The translations under genes were made by a program, and so were the position numbers. Below are positions 34,142-46,263 of a stretch of DNA of 64,000 nt, piece by piece. The stretch comes from Capsicum annuum (Eukaryota; Streptophyta; Magnoliopsida; Solanales; Solanaceae), in the NCBI RefSeq assembly GCF_002878395.1, contig NC_061118.1:91601875-91665874 (forward strand), given 5' to 3'. The notes below the pieces were generated by a model. The model saw nothing but the letters and a program-made list of their open reading frames with translations. It was not told the origin of the DNA and did no database searches. Position 1 is the first letter of the stretch. Every line of letters starts with the position of its first letter.

Positions 34142-35148
34142 TTAAACAAAATGATGGTAGTAGCCTACTAGACCCAAGAAACTTCTAATGTCAGATGAAG
34201 AGATAGGTCTAGGATAATTTCTTATAGCTTCTGTCTTTTGGGGATCAACTCTAATAACTTCAGTTAAAACAATATGACCCAGAAAGGCTACAGATCTTAG
34301 CCAAAATTCACACATACTGAATTTGGCAAACAACTGGTGACCTCTAAGAGTTTGCAAGACAATTCTAAGGTGATCTGTATGATCATGCTCACTACTGGAG
34401 TAAAGAAGGATGTCATCTATGAACACTATGACAAACATATCAAGATATTGCTTGAACACTCGATTCATGAGGTTCATAAAAGCTGCCGAGGAATTGGTTA
34501 GCCTGAAAGACATAACTAAAAACTCAAAGTGACCATAGTGGGTTTGGAAGGCTGTCTTTGAAATATCACATTTCCTCACTTTAAGTTAATGATAGCTAGA
34601 TCTAAGGTCTATCTTGGTGAAATAACTTGTACTTTGCAACTGATCAAATAGGTTATCAATTCTTGAAAGAGGGTACTTATTTTTTACTGTGACCTTGTTA
34701 AGATGATGATAGTCAATGCACATACGCAAAGAACCATCTATCTTCCGCATGAATATAATATGTGTGCCTCAAGGAGAAATACTGGGCCTTATGAAACCTT
34801 TGTCTAAAAGATCTTTGAGTTGTTCTTTCAACTCCTTAAGCTCAGTAGGTGCCCTATGGCATGGTAGACTAGAAATGAGATGAGTGTCGGAAGAAGGTCA
34901 ATCCCGAATTCTATCTCTCTATCGGGAGGTACCCCTGGGAGATCTTCCAAAAAAACATCTAGAAACTCTTTAAAAATATCAACTGACTGAATAGTTGAAG
35001 CCTCGGACTTGATGTCTTTGACTCTAACTAGGTGATAGATGCAACCCTTGTATATTAGCTTTTTGTCTTTGAGATAGGAGATAAAATGACTTTTGGGAGA
35101 TACCAAACTCCCCGACCACTCAAAAACTAGCTTATCAGGGAACTAAAA
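34142..35148 (-). pseudogene. pol: E1 reverse transcriptase
   Basis: The N-terminal part (35106-34828) has [18 protein letters not shown], then a frameshift. The palm is open from 34579 to 34142 with [12 protein letters not shown] and [14 protein letters not shown], where FIDD is the catalytic motif with both Asp kept, followed by the connection motif [14 protein letters not shown] stop follows directly. Start of the region is the solo LTR at 35149. Confidence 0.88.
35144..35148. repeat. Target site duplication TAAAA, left copy
   Basis: TAAAA flanks the solo LTR on both sides (second copy at 38475-38479). Confidence 0.85.
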
Positions 35149-35524
35149 TGTAATATCCCATATTTTGGACTAGAATGAAAGTCTGTCATTCCTATGCATA
35201 AACGTTTTAAAAGCCTCAAAACCTATGTAAATTTAGTGTGTTAATCAATTATGTAGTGTGTGGATCTATTTGATCATGAATTTCGATCATAGAGGTTCCC
35301 TAACTCAAGTTCAAGTTGAAAGCTTTCCTATTGTTCAAGTTTTAGTGAACATCAAAACTTGGGTCAACTTAAATTGGATATAACTCCTTGTATATATTGA
35401 ATTAGAGGTCCTACTATATATTAATTGAAATAACTTTGAATTATCTTTCTAACGATACCAATTTTGCTAAAATATGACACCCGAGCAAGAAGTTATGACT
35501 TTACAAAGTGGAGTACATCGCTGA

Positions 35525-35650
35525 CATAAGGTGTGCGACGCACAACCTAAGATGTGCGATAAGGAGTATGACGCACACCCTAATATATGCGATAATAGGT
35601 GTGACACACAACTTAAGTTGTGCAATAAAGTGTGTGCCGCACATGTGGGT
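35525..35650 (+). repeat. About-33-bp modules GGTGTGCGACGCACA in the solo LTR
   Basis: Units start near 35534 (GTGTGCGACGCACAAC), 35567 (GTATGACGCACACC), 35600 (GTGTGACACACAAC) and 35631 (GTGTGTGCCGCACAT). Each core is a palindrome of TGTGCG and CGCACA type. They end about 55 bp before the TATA box. Confidence 0.8.
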
Positions 35651-35705
35651 GTCCAGGTGACTTAAAAGTTTGTTTTGGGGGCAAAAATGATCCTTTTTCC
35701 ACCCC

Positions 35706-35713
35706 TATATAAT
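35706..35713 (+). promoter_or_regulatory. TATA box candidate in the solo LTR
   Basis: TATATAAT follows a run of C (CCACCCC) and precedes the part shared with related LTRs. Its place just downstream of the palindromic modules matches the other LTRs of the window. Confidence 0.55.
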
Positions 35714-36699
35714 GCCTAAACACGGAATTAAGCCCTTATTTAAACAAAACATATTCTTTTCTCAATATCCTCTCAAGAACACAAGCTAGGGTTTTCATAG
35801 AAGATTCAAGTTCAAGCTATTCTCTTCATCAATCTTCACAAAATTGAGAAATAAGGTATGTGTAATGTTCATCCACGGATCCCTTTCATCCGTGGAGCTC
35901 AATAATCAACTTTTAAATAGTAAATTATGATTTTCATGATGTGCTATGATTATATTTATGTTGATGATTATGGTTTGAGTTTCAAGGTTGTATTTTTATG
36001 TGTTTCCATGAAACATGTGACTATGATAGTTGAAACCCATGAATTTTGGATGGAGTAAGAATGCTATGTTGCTAAGTATACCTATGCCCAAAATTATGCA
36101 TGTAAGGTGTTTGCTAAAATTCTTAGAATGATAAAAATCATGTATTATAACTTAGGGGTGAACTATATGATAAATTCATGCTAGTCTATTATGTTCAAAG
36201 AGTTCACTTTTCATTGTTGTTCAATATATGTGTTAATGGAATGTACATGATGATTGGGGAATGGATTTATAGTGTGTCTATATGTCTTCCATGCTATGAA
36301 CAAGATCATGATTTCGAAGTATCACATGAGTTATCCCCAAATTATTACAATATGAACTAAATGTTACATGTTTGCCATTCCTTTATGGTTAAATAGTTTC
36401 CATGCCATTGTTATGAATAGTATATGTTGTCGGAATGCCCATGATATTAGAATATGGTATTTATGACTTGATTATAAGCATTCCTATTCATGTTAGATAT
36501 TATGATGACCATGTACTTCATGAAATCCCTCACTCATGTATTATGGATTGTTATTGATGGTCATGTACTAAAGAAAGTCAAGTTGTGTTAGTTTCCTTCC
36601 ATCGAGTTCTGGGGGTACTTATACCCGAAAAATATAGCTGTGTACCTAGAGCCATGTCATGTTATCATGATACTGAGTCAAGCCAAGATTTACAAAATT

Positions 36700-37860
36700 C
36701 AGTCAGTCATGTGACTTAAGAAAACTCAAAAATCTCAATAGTCACAGTAGTTCAGTAATATCAGTAGTTTAGAAATCTTAGTACTCAGTTAATATCAGAT
36801 AATCTCAGAAATCTCAGTACCCAGTAACTTCAGAAATCCCTATAATTCAGTACTCTCAGAAATCTCGTAAACTCAGTACTCAGTAAGATCAGTAATCTCA
36901 TGAACTCAGTTACTTATTAGATATCAATATTATTGCATCAGCTACAGAACTCAGTAAACTCAAAATTAGTTTATTTTAGTTAATCAGTACAGTCAGTTAT
37001 TCATGTTTAGTCTCTTCAGATGGGAGTAGAAGTTAGCACTAAGTAAACCCAAGGATGGGAACTCACCTGCCAGTTTAGGGTGCAGTTCTTAGAAGCAATC
37101 CTTGTGTTCTAAAACTATATAGCTAGCGTAGGTTGAGACATCTACCTATCAATTTAGGGTTGATGAGGTGGCTTAACCTGTCAGTTTTGGATTCCCACCA
37201 TTCTCATTTTGGGGCACGTCGGTTAAACAACTACCACCTATAATTTCAGTTACAGATTTCAGGACTGTCAGTTACAGTCACCCAGTCTTAGTAAAGAACT
37301 CAGATAGTTCTTCAGATTTTAGTATATCAAGACTTTCAGATACAATTAACTAAGATACAGTACGGGACTCAGATAGTTCTATCAGATTCAAGACTGTCAG
37401 CTACAGTCATCCATGTTATCAGCATTCAGTAGCAGGGCTATCAGATATAGTAACTCATGTTATCAGTTACATCAGTTGTTAAAAATCATGTTATCAGCTA
37501 TCAGAACTCATCTGTCGGTTATATTGAATATCAGTAAACTCATGCTACCAGTATTCACTTTTATGGCTGTCAGATACGATTAAGCATATCAGTTCTTCAT
37601 ATTCATGGTTGTTAGATACAGTCAATCAGACTTATTCTTTATAGTTAGATTGCCAGATACAGTCAATCAGGCCAGTTCTTCATAATTAGAACTGTTAGAA
37701 ATAGTTATTCATGTATCATTAATCTAGTTTAAATCCTTTAGTATTCAACAATACAGTATCAGTTCCTCACTTATTAGTGATTCATATATCGATATCAGTA
37801 AACTCAGTCTTTCAGTATCTCAGTATCAGTAAGTCATGTTGTTAGTATTCAGATTCAGTA
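36700..37860 (+). repeat. Degenerate CAGT-rich repeat in the solo LTR
   Basis: Short units built on AATCTCAGT, ACTCAGT and ATATCAGT run through this part, with longer repeats around CTGTCAGATACAGT. Shorter versions of the same tract are in the LTRs of E3 and of the two chimeric units. Confidence 0.75.
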
Positions 37861-38474
37861 GTCAGTATCTCCACGAGTTTAGTTACAGTTACGTATGCAT
37901 GTATGTATTCTCACATTCATATCAGTCAGCATTATTCATGGATGTAAACCCTTTGTATTTAGCCTACCTCACTTGCATACTCAGTATATTCAGATGTACT
38001 GACACATTTGCCCTATGGGGTTTCTTTTATTCTACACCATAGGTTCAGAGATGCGAGCTCCAGATCAACAGTAGCATTCCAGTGTTCAAAGTTGCAGTGA
38101 GTCCTTCTCATTCAAAGATGCTATGATTATTACTTCATTTTTCATTTTAGTTTATTTCAGTTGTTAGACGAAGTTAGTTGGAGACATGTTCCATCAATTC
38201 CTTATTCAAACAGTTTAGAGGCTTTCAGACTACAGCATGTCAGACAGATATTTTAGTTTTGTTTTGATATTGATATACCATTTTCAGACATTATTTTTAT
38301 TAGACTTTTGTATTATTTAGATTTGAACCTTATAGCCATCCAGTATATGTTTGCATATCTTTATGTTATATTATGTAGTATATAGGTACAAATATCAGTC
38401 ATGGGTTAGCTTGTGGTCCTTCGGGGTCATGAGCACCATGTAGCATTTCGGTTTAAAAAAATCAGGGTGTCATA

Positions 38475-38986
38475 TAAAACTTGACCACATGGGTATGACA
38501 GTCTATAGATACATAACAAGAATGAAGCCAATCCATACCCAGAATAAGGTCAAAATCCACCATGTCTAACTCTATCAAATCAACAAGTATGACTCTATGA
38601 AGAATAGTAACAGGACAATCTCTATACATTTGTTGAGTAACAACTGACTCCCCTACGAGTGTGGAGACTAGGAAAGGCTCAGGAATCTTTTTGGGACTCA
38701 TTTTAAAATACACAACCACAAGTGGGGTCACATAGGAGAGACTTGACTTGGGGTCCAACAACACATAAACATCAAAACAAAAGACGTGGAGCATACTAGT
38801 AACAACATCGGGAGAGTCCTCCTACTCCTAACGGGATAGTAAGGCATAGAATCTGTTCTGGCGCTGACTGCGAGCAGTGCTAGATGAAGCGTCCTGAACA
38901 AGGGTGGGATGAGGGAGAGGAGTTGGTGTACTAGTAGTCTGTGCTTGAGGTTGGGCATCTCTGGTCCCCTACCTAGCATGCGGACT
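38475..38986 (-). pseudogene. pol: E1 gag end and protease, N-terminal part
   Basis: The minus strand opens from 38794 with FDVYVLLDPKSSLSYVTP, the protease active site. Relatives have LLDPGA, so the catalytic Asp is kept and the following Gly is replaced by Lys. LILGMDWLHSCYVSIDC is the second conserved motif. Before it, remnants of the gag end read SR-stop-E-stop-EDSPDVV, where relatives have Gln codons. The solo LTR then separates it from the RT part. Confidence 0.85.
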
Positions 38987-41684
38987 GTAATGACCTGAAA
39001 TCGCATCCTGAGACGTCACGCGGTGCTTAAGGATACTAGTAGCCCCAAGTTAAGTCTTTGAGCCTGTTTCTACTAATAACACTTATTTTAAGATAAAATA
39101 ATTCAAACACTAGAATAGTCATATTGTATGAAAGGAAATATGGAGAAAATACTCGGTCCAAACGATCATAATACTGGAAAGCTCAACACAACCATAATCT
39201 GATATCTAGTCTGACAAAGCCTCTACTAATCCATGAACTAGAGAGCCATTGGGACCGGTCTCCAATAGACTTGAAATGAACAGGAAATAACAACATAGTC
39301 TCTCAAAATATAGAAATGTCTAAATATAGGTCCTCGAACCATAAGGACTCACCACTATAGGAATGTAGATAGAGGTACTCAGAAATCACTGACGAGGTTG
39401 GGTCTGAGCACTTGAACCTACATTATAAGGCAATGTAGCACATAGACGTATATGTGGATCAGCACTTGGGAATATACCGAGTATGTGGGGGTGCATGCCT
39501 TTATATAAAACAACATCAATACTCTTTAACCAAATCATGCATGTAATTAGTAATGAATCACATGGCCTGAATAAGTATAAAATTCGAAGCTCATAAATCA
39601 TCTAAAATGGATTATGTAACATAATCTCGTGAGTCATTATACTTTCAACTTTTAAGTTTGTGCTCTTCTCTTATTCTCATCACTCAAGCCTAAAGGAAAC
39701 TGTAACCAATAATTCAACTCATGCATATGCCTCATAGAGAGTAAAACTTCTTCAATGCTCAAGAACTCATAACTCTTTTGAACTCAAATACTTGGAATTC
39801 AAAATCATATAACTTTGGAACATACTTGAAGGCATTTTATTCATATTAGGAAAATATCTCATTTCAAGCATTAGGGAAAAATACTCATATCAAGGGAAAG
39901 TATTTTAGTTTTAAAGGAAAATATCTTATCTCAATGGAAAATACTTTAGTTTAGGGAGTTTCTCTTAACCGACATTAACCATGCGAGCTACATGGAGTCC
40001 AACATTTTGTCCTCCTAAGCAAGAGACCTCACGTTAGGGAGAGTTATCTTATGCTTTCCAGGGAGTATAACCTAGGTCTAGTAATCACTAAACAAAATCG
40101 GCCTTGTGCTTAATATCAACTATGCCTTAGGACCAATGATAATCATAAACTCGGCCTCAGGCCTAACCTACAGTGGCACATAGATTTGGTGTAAGAAATC
40201 ATAGTAACTTACCCGCTTGATGCTAAATAATACTCCCTTTAGTTTATCTCGCTCATCTCATGAAAATCCACTTTAAAATAATATCATGGTTCAATAAGAA
40301 CCCAATAATCAAATCTGTAATCTTATGTAGTAGAGTGGATTTCAAAACTTAATGACCATTGGGTCAAAACATTTCTCAACAATCTCAGAATACTCAGATC
40401 ATAGGTGCTTATAACATACGAGTTCATAAAATCTGAAGTCTCAAGTAGGGCTTGATAACCCATAATTCAATCTCAAGTTAATACTCATCAAAAGAATAAT
40501 AGATAGCATATAGATTCATAACTCATGTAGAAATCTGCAAATTTCAGCAATTTATTTCTAAATCTCAACATACTTATATACATCAATGTTACAAACATTT
40601 GTATTTTACTTCTCAAGGATTAAAATCATGAAGTATAGACTCAGCTGCAATTTCACAAGAAAACCTATAAAAATCATGCCATTAGACTCTTAATTCAAGG
40701 GAAACGTCAAAAGCTTGCAACCAATAACAATGGGTGAAAACCCCCAATTCAATTTCAAGTAAAATCTCATAAATTGTAGAGAATTTTAGTTTAAATAAGC
40801 TTTTGGTCACAAGGGTAAAAGGATTATCCTTGTTCAAAATCCCACATACCTTGAATTAGAAGCTTTAGATGAAAAATCACTTTTGAAACTCTATTCGTAC
40901 TCTTGAATGAGGGTTCTTAAAGCCCTTGACTTGGGAACCTTGAATCTTGACTCAATTTAGAAAATCTATGGTGTATTCTTGAGATTCCTGGAAGAGGTTT
41001 TGGATACTTAGGGTTCTTGTTGAGAGAAAACTTGAGAAAAACTTCATAAAATGCTTGTAAATGACTTCAATTTGGGGTTTGCACGGTTTAAGAGTCTTGA
41101 AAAAAGTCCAAATTGACCTTTTTAACTTCTGTAAGAAGCTGAAAAAATTAAACTGGGACCCCGATTTTATGGGTCACCGCGATGTGCCACTATCGCGGTG
41201 GCTCACTGAAAATTGATAAATAGGAATCTGATAGTCACTGCAACGCGGAGCCATTGCATTGTCCCACTAGTTGGGACCTGGAACTTTAGCACAACACCTC
41301 ATAATCGCGCCAGGCCATTAGAAATTGACTATTGGGAAATTGGGGTCCTCCGCGATGTGCCACTATCGTGGAGTTACACTAGAATTTGACAATTGTCAAA
41401 TAGACCCTCTCCGTGATACGCCAAGCACTAAAATGACGTTGTTTTATGAATAGGACTTAAATTAGCCATAACTTCTTACCCGGGTCTTGGATTTGGAAGA
41501 ATCTTATATCGACAAAAAGCTTATCAAATTTCCCATGTCATAAAAAGTTGAAATTAGGGAAATTCCATATGTTTAACAAGATACTCACTTAGGAAGTCAC
41601 TTCTCAATCTCTTAGGGTCGAAATTACACTTCACTTGACATGCTCTATGGCTCAGAATATGAGGGAACTTTGCATGGTCTTACA
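38987..41684 (-). mobile_element. 3' LTR of E2
   Basis: 2698 bp. The ends match the E1 LTR (TGTAATGACCTGAAATC on the plus-strand left, TGCATGGTCTTACA on the right), as does most of the downstream half. The promoter-upstream part (about 41165-41550) instead resembles the LTRs of E3 and the chimeric unit, with CGCGATGTGCCACTATCGCG in place of E1's GACGGTCCGTC. It could also once have been the 5' LTR of E1, but no primer site adjoins it on that side. Confidence 0.85.
41165..41425 (-). repeat. About-60-bp palindromic modules in the E2 LTR
   Basis: CCGCGATGTGCCACTATCGC occurs near 41177 and CCGCGATGTGCCACTATCGT near 41352. Weaker units lie near 41238 (TGCAACGCGGAGCCATTGC), 41290 and 41410. The two best copies are 175 bp apart, about three steps of 58 bp. 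Confidence 0.75.
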
Positions 41685-42863
41685 ATATCTCCCCCTTGGA
41701 AAAATTCATCCTCGAATGTCACTAGTTGGACTAGGAACACAGGAAAAATAGAGTACACATAGCAGAAGAAAATTTGCTAAATGGCTCAACATCTCTCTAG
41801 CCTCTTAAATAGCTAAGAAATTGCAAGAATTCATTAAGAATAGATACATAGATGAAATTTAGATTAGAAGGGCTGAATTAAGGAAGAATAATACCTTCAG
41901 ATTGATCTGAACTCGTGGAAAAGAGGTGTGGGTACTTGGCTCACATGTCTGCTTCTGCTTCCTAAGTAGCACCCTTAATAGACTGGTTCCGCCACAAAAA
42001 TTTAACCAGGAGAACTTCTTTTTTCGTTAGTCAACGGATCTGAAAATCTAGGATCTCAATAGGAATCTCATCAAAGGAAAGACTATTCTGAATATAGGTA
42101 TTCTCTGAAGGATCTACTACAATGGAATCACCAATATGCTTCATAAGCGTGGAGACATGAAAAATAGGATGAACAACTAACAAATCTGCGGGCAACTCAA
42201 CGTCATAGGCCACCTTAACAAAATGGCTCAAGACTCTATATGGGCCAACATAAAGGGGACTAAGCTTTCCCTTTTTACCAAACTTCTTCACCCCTTTCAT
42301 AGTTGAAATCTTCTAGTACACCAAATCACCCACTTCAAACTTAAGATCTCTTCTCCTCACATCGGCATTTGACTTTTGATGACTCTGAGCTATATTTAAC
42401 CTCTATCTAATTAACTTAACTTTCTCCATATCTTTAAACACTACATCAGGACCAATCATGACAACTTTACTCACTTAAAACCAATCTATGGGTGATCTAT
42501 ATTTCCTACTATACAAGGCCTCAAATGGTACCATCTTGATGCTAGTATAGTAACTATTGTTATAGGCGAACTATATCAATGGAAATTTCTCGTCCCAACT
42601 ACCCTTGAAATAAGGAGCACGCACCCTCAACATATCTTCTAGGGTCTGAATGGTCCTTTCAGCCTGACCATCTGTCTATAGATGAAAAGTGGATTTAAAA
42701 AGAACTTGGGTACCAAGACCTACTAAAATAACCTCCAAAATTGAGAAGTAAATTGAGTGCCCCTATCTAAAATAATGGACGACGGAACTCCATGCACCCT
42801 GACTAACTCCCACATGTACAATCTAGCATAATCCTCAGCTGAATAAGATGTAAGTAGGAGCAA
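41685..42863 (-). pseudogene. pol: E2 integrase core end, C-terminus and chromodomain region
   Basis: The minus strand begins at the E3 insertion with the integrase core: DRGTQFTSQFW carries the second Asp, and DGQAERTIQTLED the catalytic Glu. 42300-42031 is open with MKGVKKFGKKGKLSP and SFDEIPIEILDFQIR, the linker before the chromodomain. Downstream the chromodomain tail is present but broken. The polypurine tract AAGGGGGAGATAT adjoins the LTR at 41685. Confidence 0.82.
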
Positions 42864-42868
42864 GAAAT
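42864..42868. repeat. Target site duplication GAAAT, left copy
   Basis: GAAAT precedes the E3 LTR here and follows the other E3 LTR at 53052-53056. E1 has a single GAAAT at the matching place of its integrase (near 33030). Confidence 0.92.
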
Positions 42869-44793
42869 TATAACGACCAAAATTTGATACTCAGAATGCT
42901 ACACGGTTCTCATGACCCCAAAGGACCACAAGCTGACCCATGACTAATATTTGTACCTGTACAATACATAATATGACATAATAATGCAGAAATATGTACT
43001 GAAGGGCAATAAGGTTCAATACTGAATATGATCTGAATTATATAACATATGGTGGGGTAATAGAATACCCAAAACAAAACTGAACATACTAAAGTCTGAA
43101 ACATGATAGTCTAGAAAGTCTCTAACTAACTGAACTGTCTGAGTAAGGAGTTGATAGGACTTGTCTCCAACTAACTCGAACTAATAAATTAATTAATGAG
43201 ATAATAGGGAAATAATCACGTCCTTGAAAGATAAGGATTCACTTCTAACTCTGTCTGTGGATATCTGTAATCTTGTATTGCTCTGGAGCTCGAGTCTCTG
43301 ATTCTAACTGGTATACATGTTAGGTAGGCTGAATATATCGGGTTCATATGCATGAATAATAATAATAACTGACTAACTATCATGCGCGTAAGAATACATG
43401 CATGAGATGCAATAACTGATACTAATACTGTGATAACTTGATTACTGAGTCTAAATATAACTGATAACATGAGTGACTGTATCTGATAGTCCTAAATCTG
43501 ATGGAACTATCTAAGTTTCGTTCTATATCTGAGTCAACTATATCTAACAGTCCTGAATTTCTAAAGAACTATCTGAGTTCTTTTACTGAGACTGATACTG
43601 AGATTGTAGGAGGTAGTCATCTAACCAACATGCCCCAAATGATGCATTATACCTGAATTGGGGTCCAATCTATGCCCTGATTGGAAGGGTGTTAGTACCG
43701 CATCATAGGTAAGGATAATATATGAGTGACCCTAATATAATAGTTAACTCTAGTGAGAATGGTGGGAACCTTCATATAGCAGGCTAAGCCACCTCATCTA
43801 CCCTCATATAACAAGCTATGATGTCTCAACCTATGCTGGCTACATAGTTCTGGAACGCAAGTATTTCTTCTAAGAATCACACCCTTACATAACAAGTGAC
43901 TTCCCATCCTTGGGTTCACTCAGTGCTAATTTCTACTTCCATCTGAATAGACACCGAACATAATTTACTAAACTGAATATTGACTGAGTTACTGAATTCC
44001 GTTGACTGATGGAATATTACTGATATCTGACAACTGACTGAGTTTATGAGATCATGGAGATTTTCTGAGTCATAAGACTGTCTGCAGTCTAAGAATTCAT
44101 AGCTTGATTGAGAGTATCATGGAGACATGACATGGCTCTAGGCAAACAACTAATATTTCGGGTACAAGTACCCCCAGGACTTAATGGAAGGAAAACTGAC
44201 CAAGCATAACTTACTTGAACATATAACTAACATCATCATCCATAATACATTTATAGAAGCATTCCATCAAAAGATGTGATAGACATAACTTGTACATACA
44301 TGGGGATTTCACGATATCATACTAGTTGGCCATTATTCCTTCATCTAGACATTTAATCAAACACATGGTAGGCAGAGTACATGTAGACAACATTATATAA
44401 TAATTAATCATCATAATTCATCTCTAATTTCATCATCTTGGGTTTATTCATAGGTTCGCATGACTATACATTTATACAAATCAATTCCACATAAAATTGA
44501 TCACCCAACATGGATTTGAACTCAATTGATCATTCTCAACATAAACAAAATAAACCCAACATGAAATTCATAGAGAAATCCATAAACTTAAACTCAGAAA
44601 AGAGATTCTTGGGCTTCATGGATGAAAGGAGTCCATGAATGAACACATACATTAGTTCATGATTTTGTGAAGATTGACAAAGGAAATTCTTGATTTAGAA
44701 TCGTCTATGAAAAGACCTAGGTTGTTCTTGAGAGGTTTTTGAGTGAAAGGAGTGTATTTTGGGTGAAAAACGGCTGAATCACGTGTTAAAGGG

Positions 44794-44801
44794 CTTAAAT
44801 A
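44794..44801 (-). promoter_or_regulatory. TATA box candidate in the E3 LTR
   Basis: TATTTAAG on the minus strand, preceded by CCACCCC. The same sequence in the same setting is at 60222-60229 in the related LTR. Confidence 0.5.
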
Positions 44802-44871
44802 GGGGTGGGAAGTTAACCCTTTTAACCTTAGACGCGTTATTTAATTTTGGTAAATTTTTTCCAAACTTAAC

Positions 44872-45125
44872 CACTGGTGCGACACGGCACTATCACGCCG
44901 TGTCATTGGAATTTGATAATTTGGAAACTGAGGGATGGTACGATGCGGAGCCATCACGTTGCCCTTTCTTTTACGACCTAGAACTTTGGCGTGATGTGGA
45001 GGAAATAGCGCTAAGACACTGATAAAGGATAATTTTGAATTTGGACCCTAGCGCAATGCACCATAATTGTGGACCCCTACTGGAATTTGCCAAATGCCAT
45101 TTCCTTTTGTGGCGCAGCACGCCAC
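44872..45125 (-). repeat. About-60-bp GC-rich palindromic modules in the E3 LTR
   Basis: Units near 44876 (GGTGCGACACGGCACTATCA), 44938 (GGTACGATGCGGAGCCATCA), 44988 (GGCGTGATGTGGAGG), 45049 (AGCGCAATGCACCATAAT) and 45112 (GGCGCAGCACGCCAC), steps of 50-63 bp. The 5' LTR has the same set at 52575-52830. These are the only GC-rich islands in the LTR. Confidence 0.8.
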
Positions 45126-45351
45126 TGACTAATATGGTGCTGTTTTACGATGGGAACTTGAAATAGTCGTAACTTCTGACCCGGTTATCGGATTTGGGTG
45201 AATCTTATGTTGATGGAAAGATTATTAGATTTCCCACACGACAAAAAGAAAAATATTGAGAATTCCTCAAGGAATAACCATCATTCAATTTAAAAGATAA
45301 TACTAGACATTCTTGAGATGAAATTTGCTAGGAAAAATATAAGGTATTACA

Positions 45352-45370
45352 ATATCTCCCCCTTGAGAAC
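45352..45370 (-). other. Polypurine tract of E3
   Basis: On the minus strand CTCAAGGGGGAGATAT directly precedes the LTR. Confidence 0.9.
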
Positions 45371-45726
45371 ATTCATCCTCGAATGAGACTAACTGAGAGG
45401 GGAGAAAAGACAACTGACTTATATACTGAACATGAATAACTGTAACATAATCTTATGACTAATATGACTGGCAAGCTGAACATATAATACTGAACATACA
45501 TATCTAATGCATGTGTAACTGATTCATGAATGCATGAATGAGTGTTTGAAAAACTAAGTTTCTTACAATGAGAATGCATGTCTGATGTATAATTACATAA
45601 CTAAACTAATACATGAGTGCATGACTGAATATGCAATGGTAAATGATACAAAGTTTATAATAGGAACATGAGCATGAAACTGCATACCAAGTTTGAGATG
45701 AACACTGAACATAAAACTGAGTAAGC
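45371..45726 (-). other. E3 3' non-coding region
   Basis: Between the chromodomain end and the polypurine tract. The minus strand holds many CATG and ATGCAT motifs and no supported coding region; the 68-codon ORF here has no family features. Confidence 0.7.
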
Positions 45727-46263
45727 TTAAGGAGAACCGTTACCTTGAGCTTGATCTGAGTTGGTGAAGAAGAGGTGAGGATACTTGGTACGCATGTCTG
45801 GCTCTGCTTCCCAAGTAGCTCCCTCGACAGACTGATTTTCCAAAAGAACCTTAATTAGAGGGACTTCTTTGTTCCTCAATCTACGAGTCTGATAGTCTAA
45901 GATTTCAATTGGAATCTCTTTATAAGAGAGAGTGTTCTGAACATCAATGCTATGAATAGGGAATACAACTGATGGGTCACCTATGCAATTCTTGAGCAAA
46001 GAGACATAAAAGACTGGATAAAATGAGGCTAGATCTAAAAGAAATTTAAGCTCGTAAGCTACCATGCCGAATTGACTGAGAGTCTTAAAGTGACCGACGT
46101 ATCGGGGACTGAGTTTCCCTTTCTTACCGAACCGCTTCACTCCCTTCATGGGAGAGATCTTTAGATAGACATAGTCACTAATCTCAAACTTGAGATCTAT
46201 TTTATGAATACCTACATAAGACTTCTGTCGGTTCTGAGCAGCTCAAAGTTTTTCTCTGATTAA
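45727..46263 (-). pseudogene. pol: E3 integrase C-terminus and chromodomain
   Basis: The open part (46149-45727, 140 residues) starts MKGVKRFGKKGKLSPRYVG, then FYPVFYVSLLKNCIGDP, and ends with the chromodomain IEILDYQTRRLRNKEVPL, VEGATWEAEPDMRTKYPHL. In chromoviruses this domain reads histone marks and steers integration. The aromatic residues of the domain (Tyr, Trp) are present. The 114 bases before it join it to the integrase core through at least one stop. It is the best-kept chromodomain of the window. Confidence 0.88.

Larger units (their letters stand above)
35149..38474 (+). mobile_element. Solo LTR in the protease gene of E1
   Basis: 3326 bp from TGTAATATCCCATATT to GGGTGTCATA; the last bases appear changed from TTACA. 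A TAAAA duplication flanks it. Removing it rejoins E1's protease coding in frame. It is related to the LTRs of E3 and the 3' chimeric units in its downstream half (AAGGTATGTGTAATGTTCAT near 35852) but longer. A TATA box TATATAAT lies at 35706-35713, preceded by modules at 35525-35650. No internal region or primer site is present. Confidence 0.88.
29196..38986 (-). mobile_element. Chromovirus E1 (Tekay/Del-like), minus strand, 5' end missing
   Basis: Read on the minus strand, E1 runs from a gag/protease boundary (38986) through protease, RT, RNase H and integrase with a chromodomain remnant, a polypurine tract and the 3' LTR (29196-31845). A solo LTR interrupts the protease. At 38987 the E2 LTR abuts it with no primer site between, so E1's gag and 5' LTR are not here. 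It interrupts E0's gag; TGAAG (29191-29195) would be one copy of its target duplication, the other being lost. Confidence 0.88.
42869..45351 (-). mobile_element. 3' LTR of E3
   Basis: 2483 bp; plus-strand ends TATAACGACCAAAATT and AAGGTATTACA. Palindromic modules lie at 44872-45125, with a TATA-like site at 44794-44801 (TATTTAAG on the minus strand). It lacks a segment present in the 5' LTR at about 50970-51030 (GGTATAAGACACCATAG). Confidence 0.92.

Noticed and set aside
38987..41684. This LTR as the 5' LTR of E1
   Set aside because: The E1 side of it has no primer site or gag start, and the other side has a polypurine tract and E2 coding, so it is the 3' LTR of E2.
29196..42300. Possible integrated pararetrovirus (caulimovirus-like) because of RT, protease and RNase H
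   Set aside because: Integrase, chromodomain, LTRs, TSDs and tRNA-Met primer sites next to LTRs mark Gypsy retrotransposons; no movement protein or coat motif is seen.
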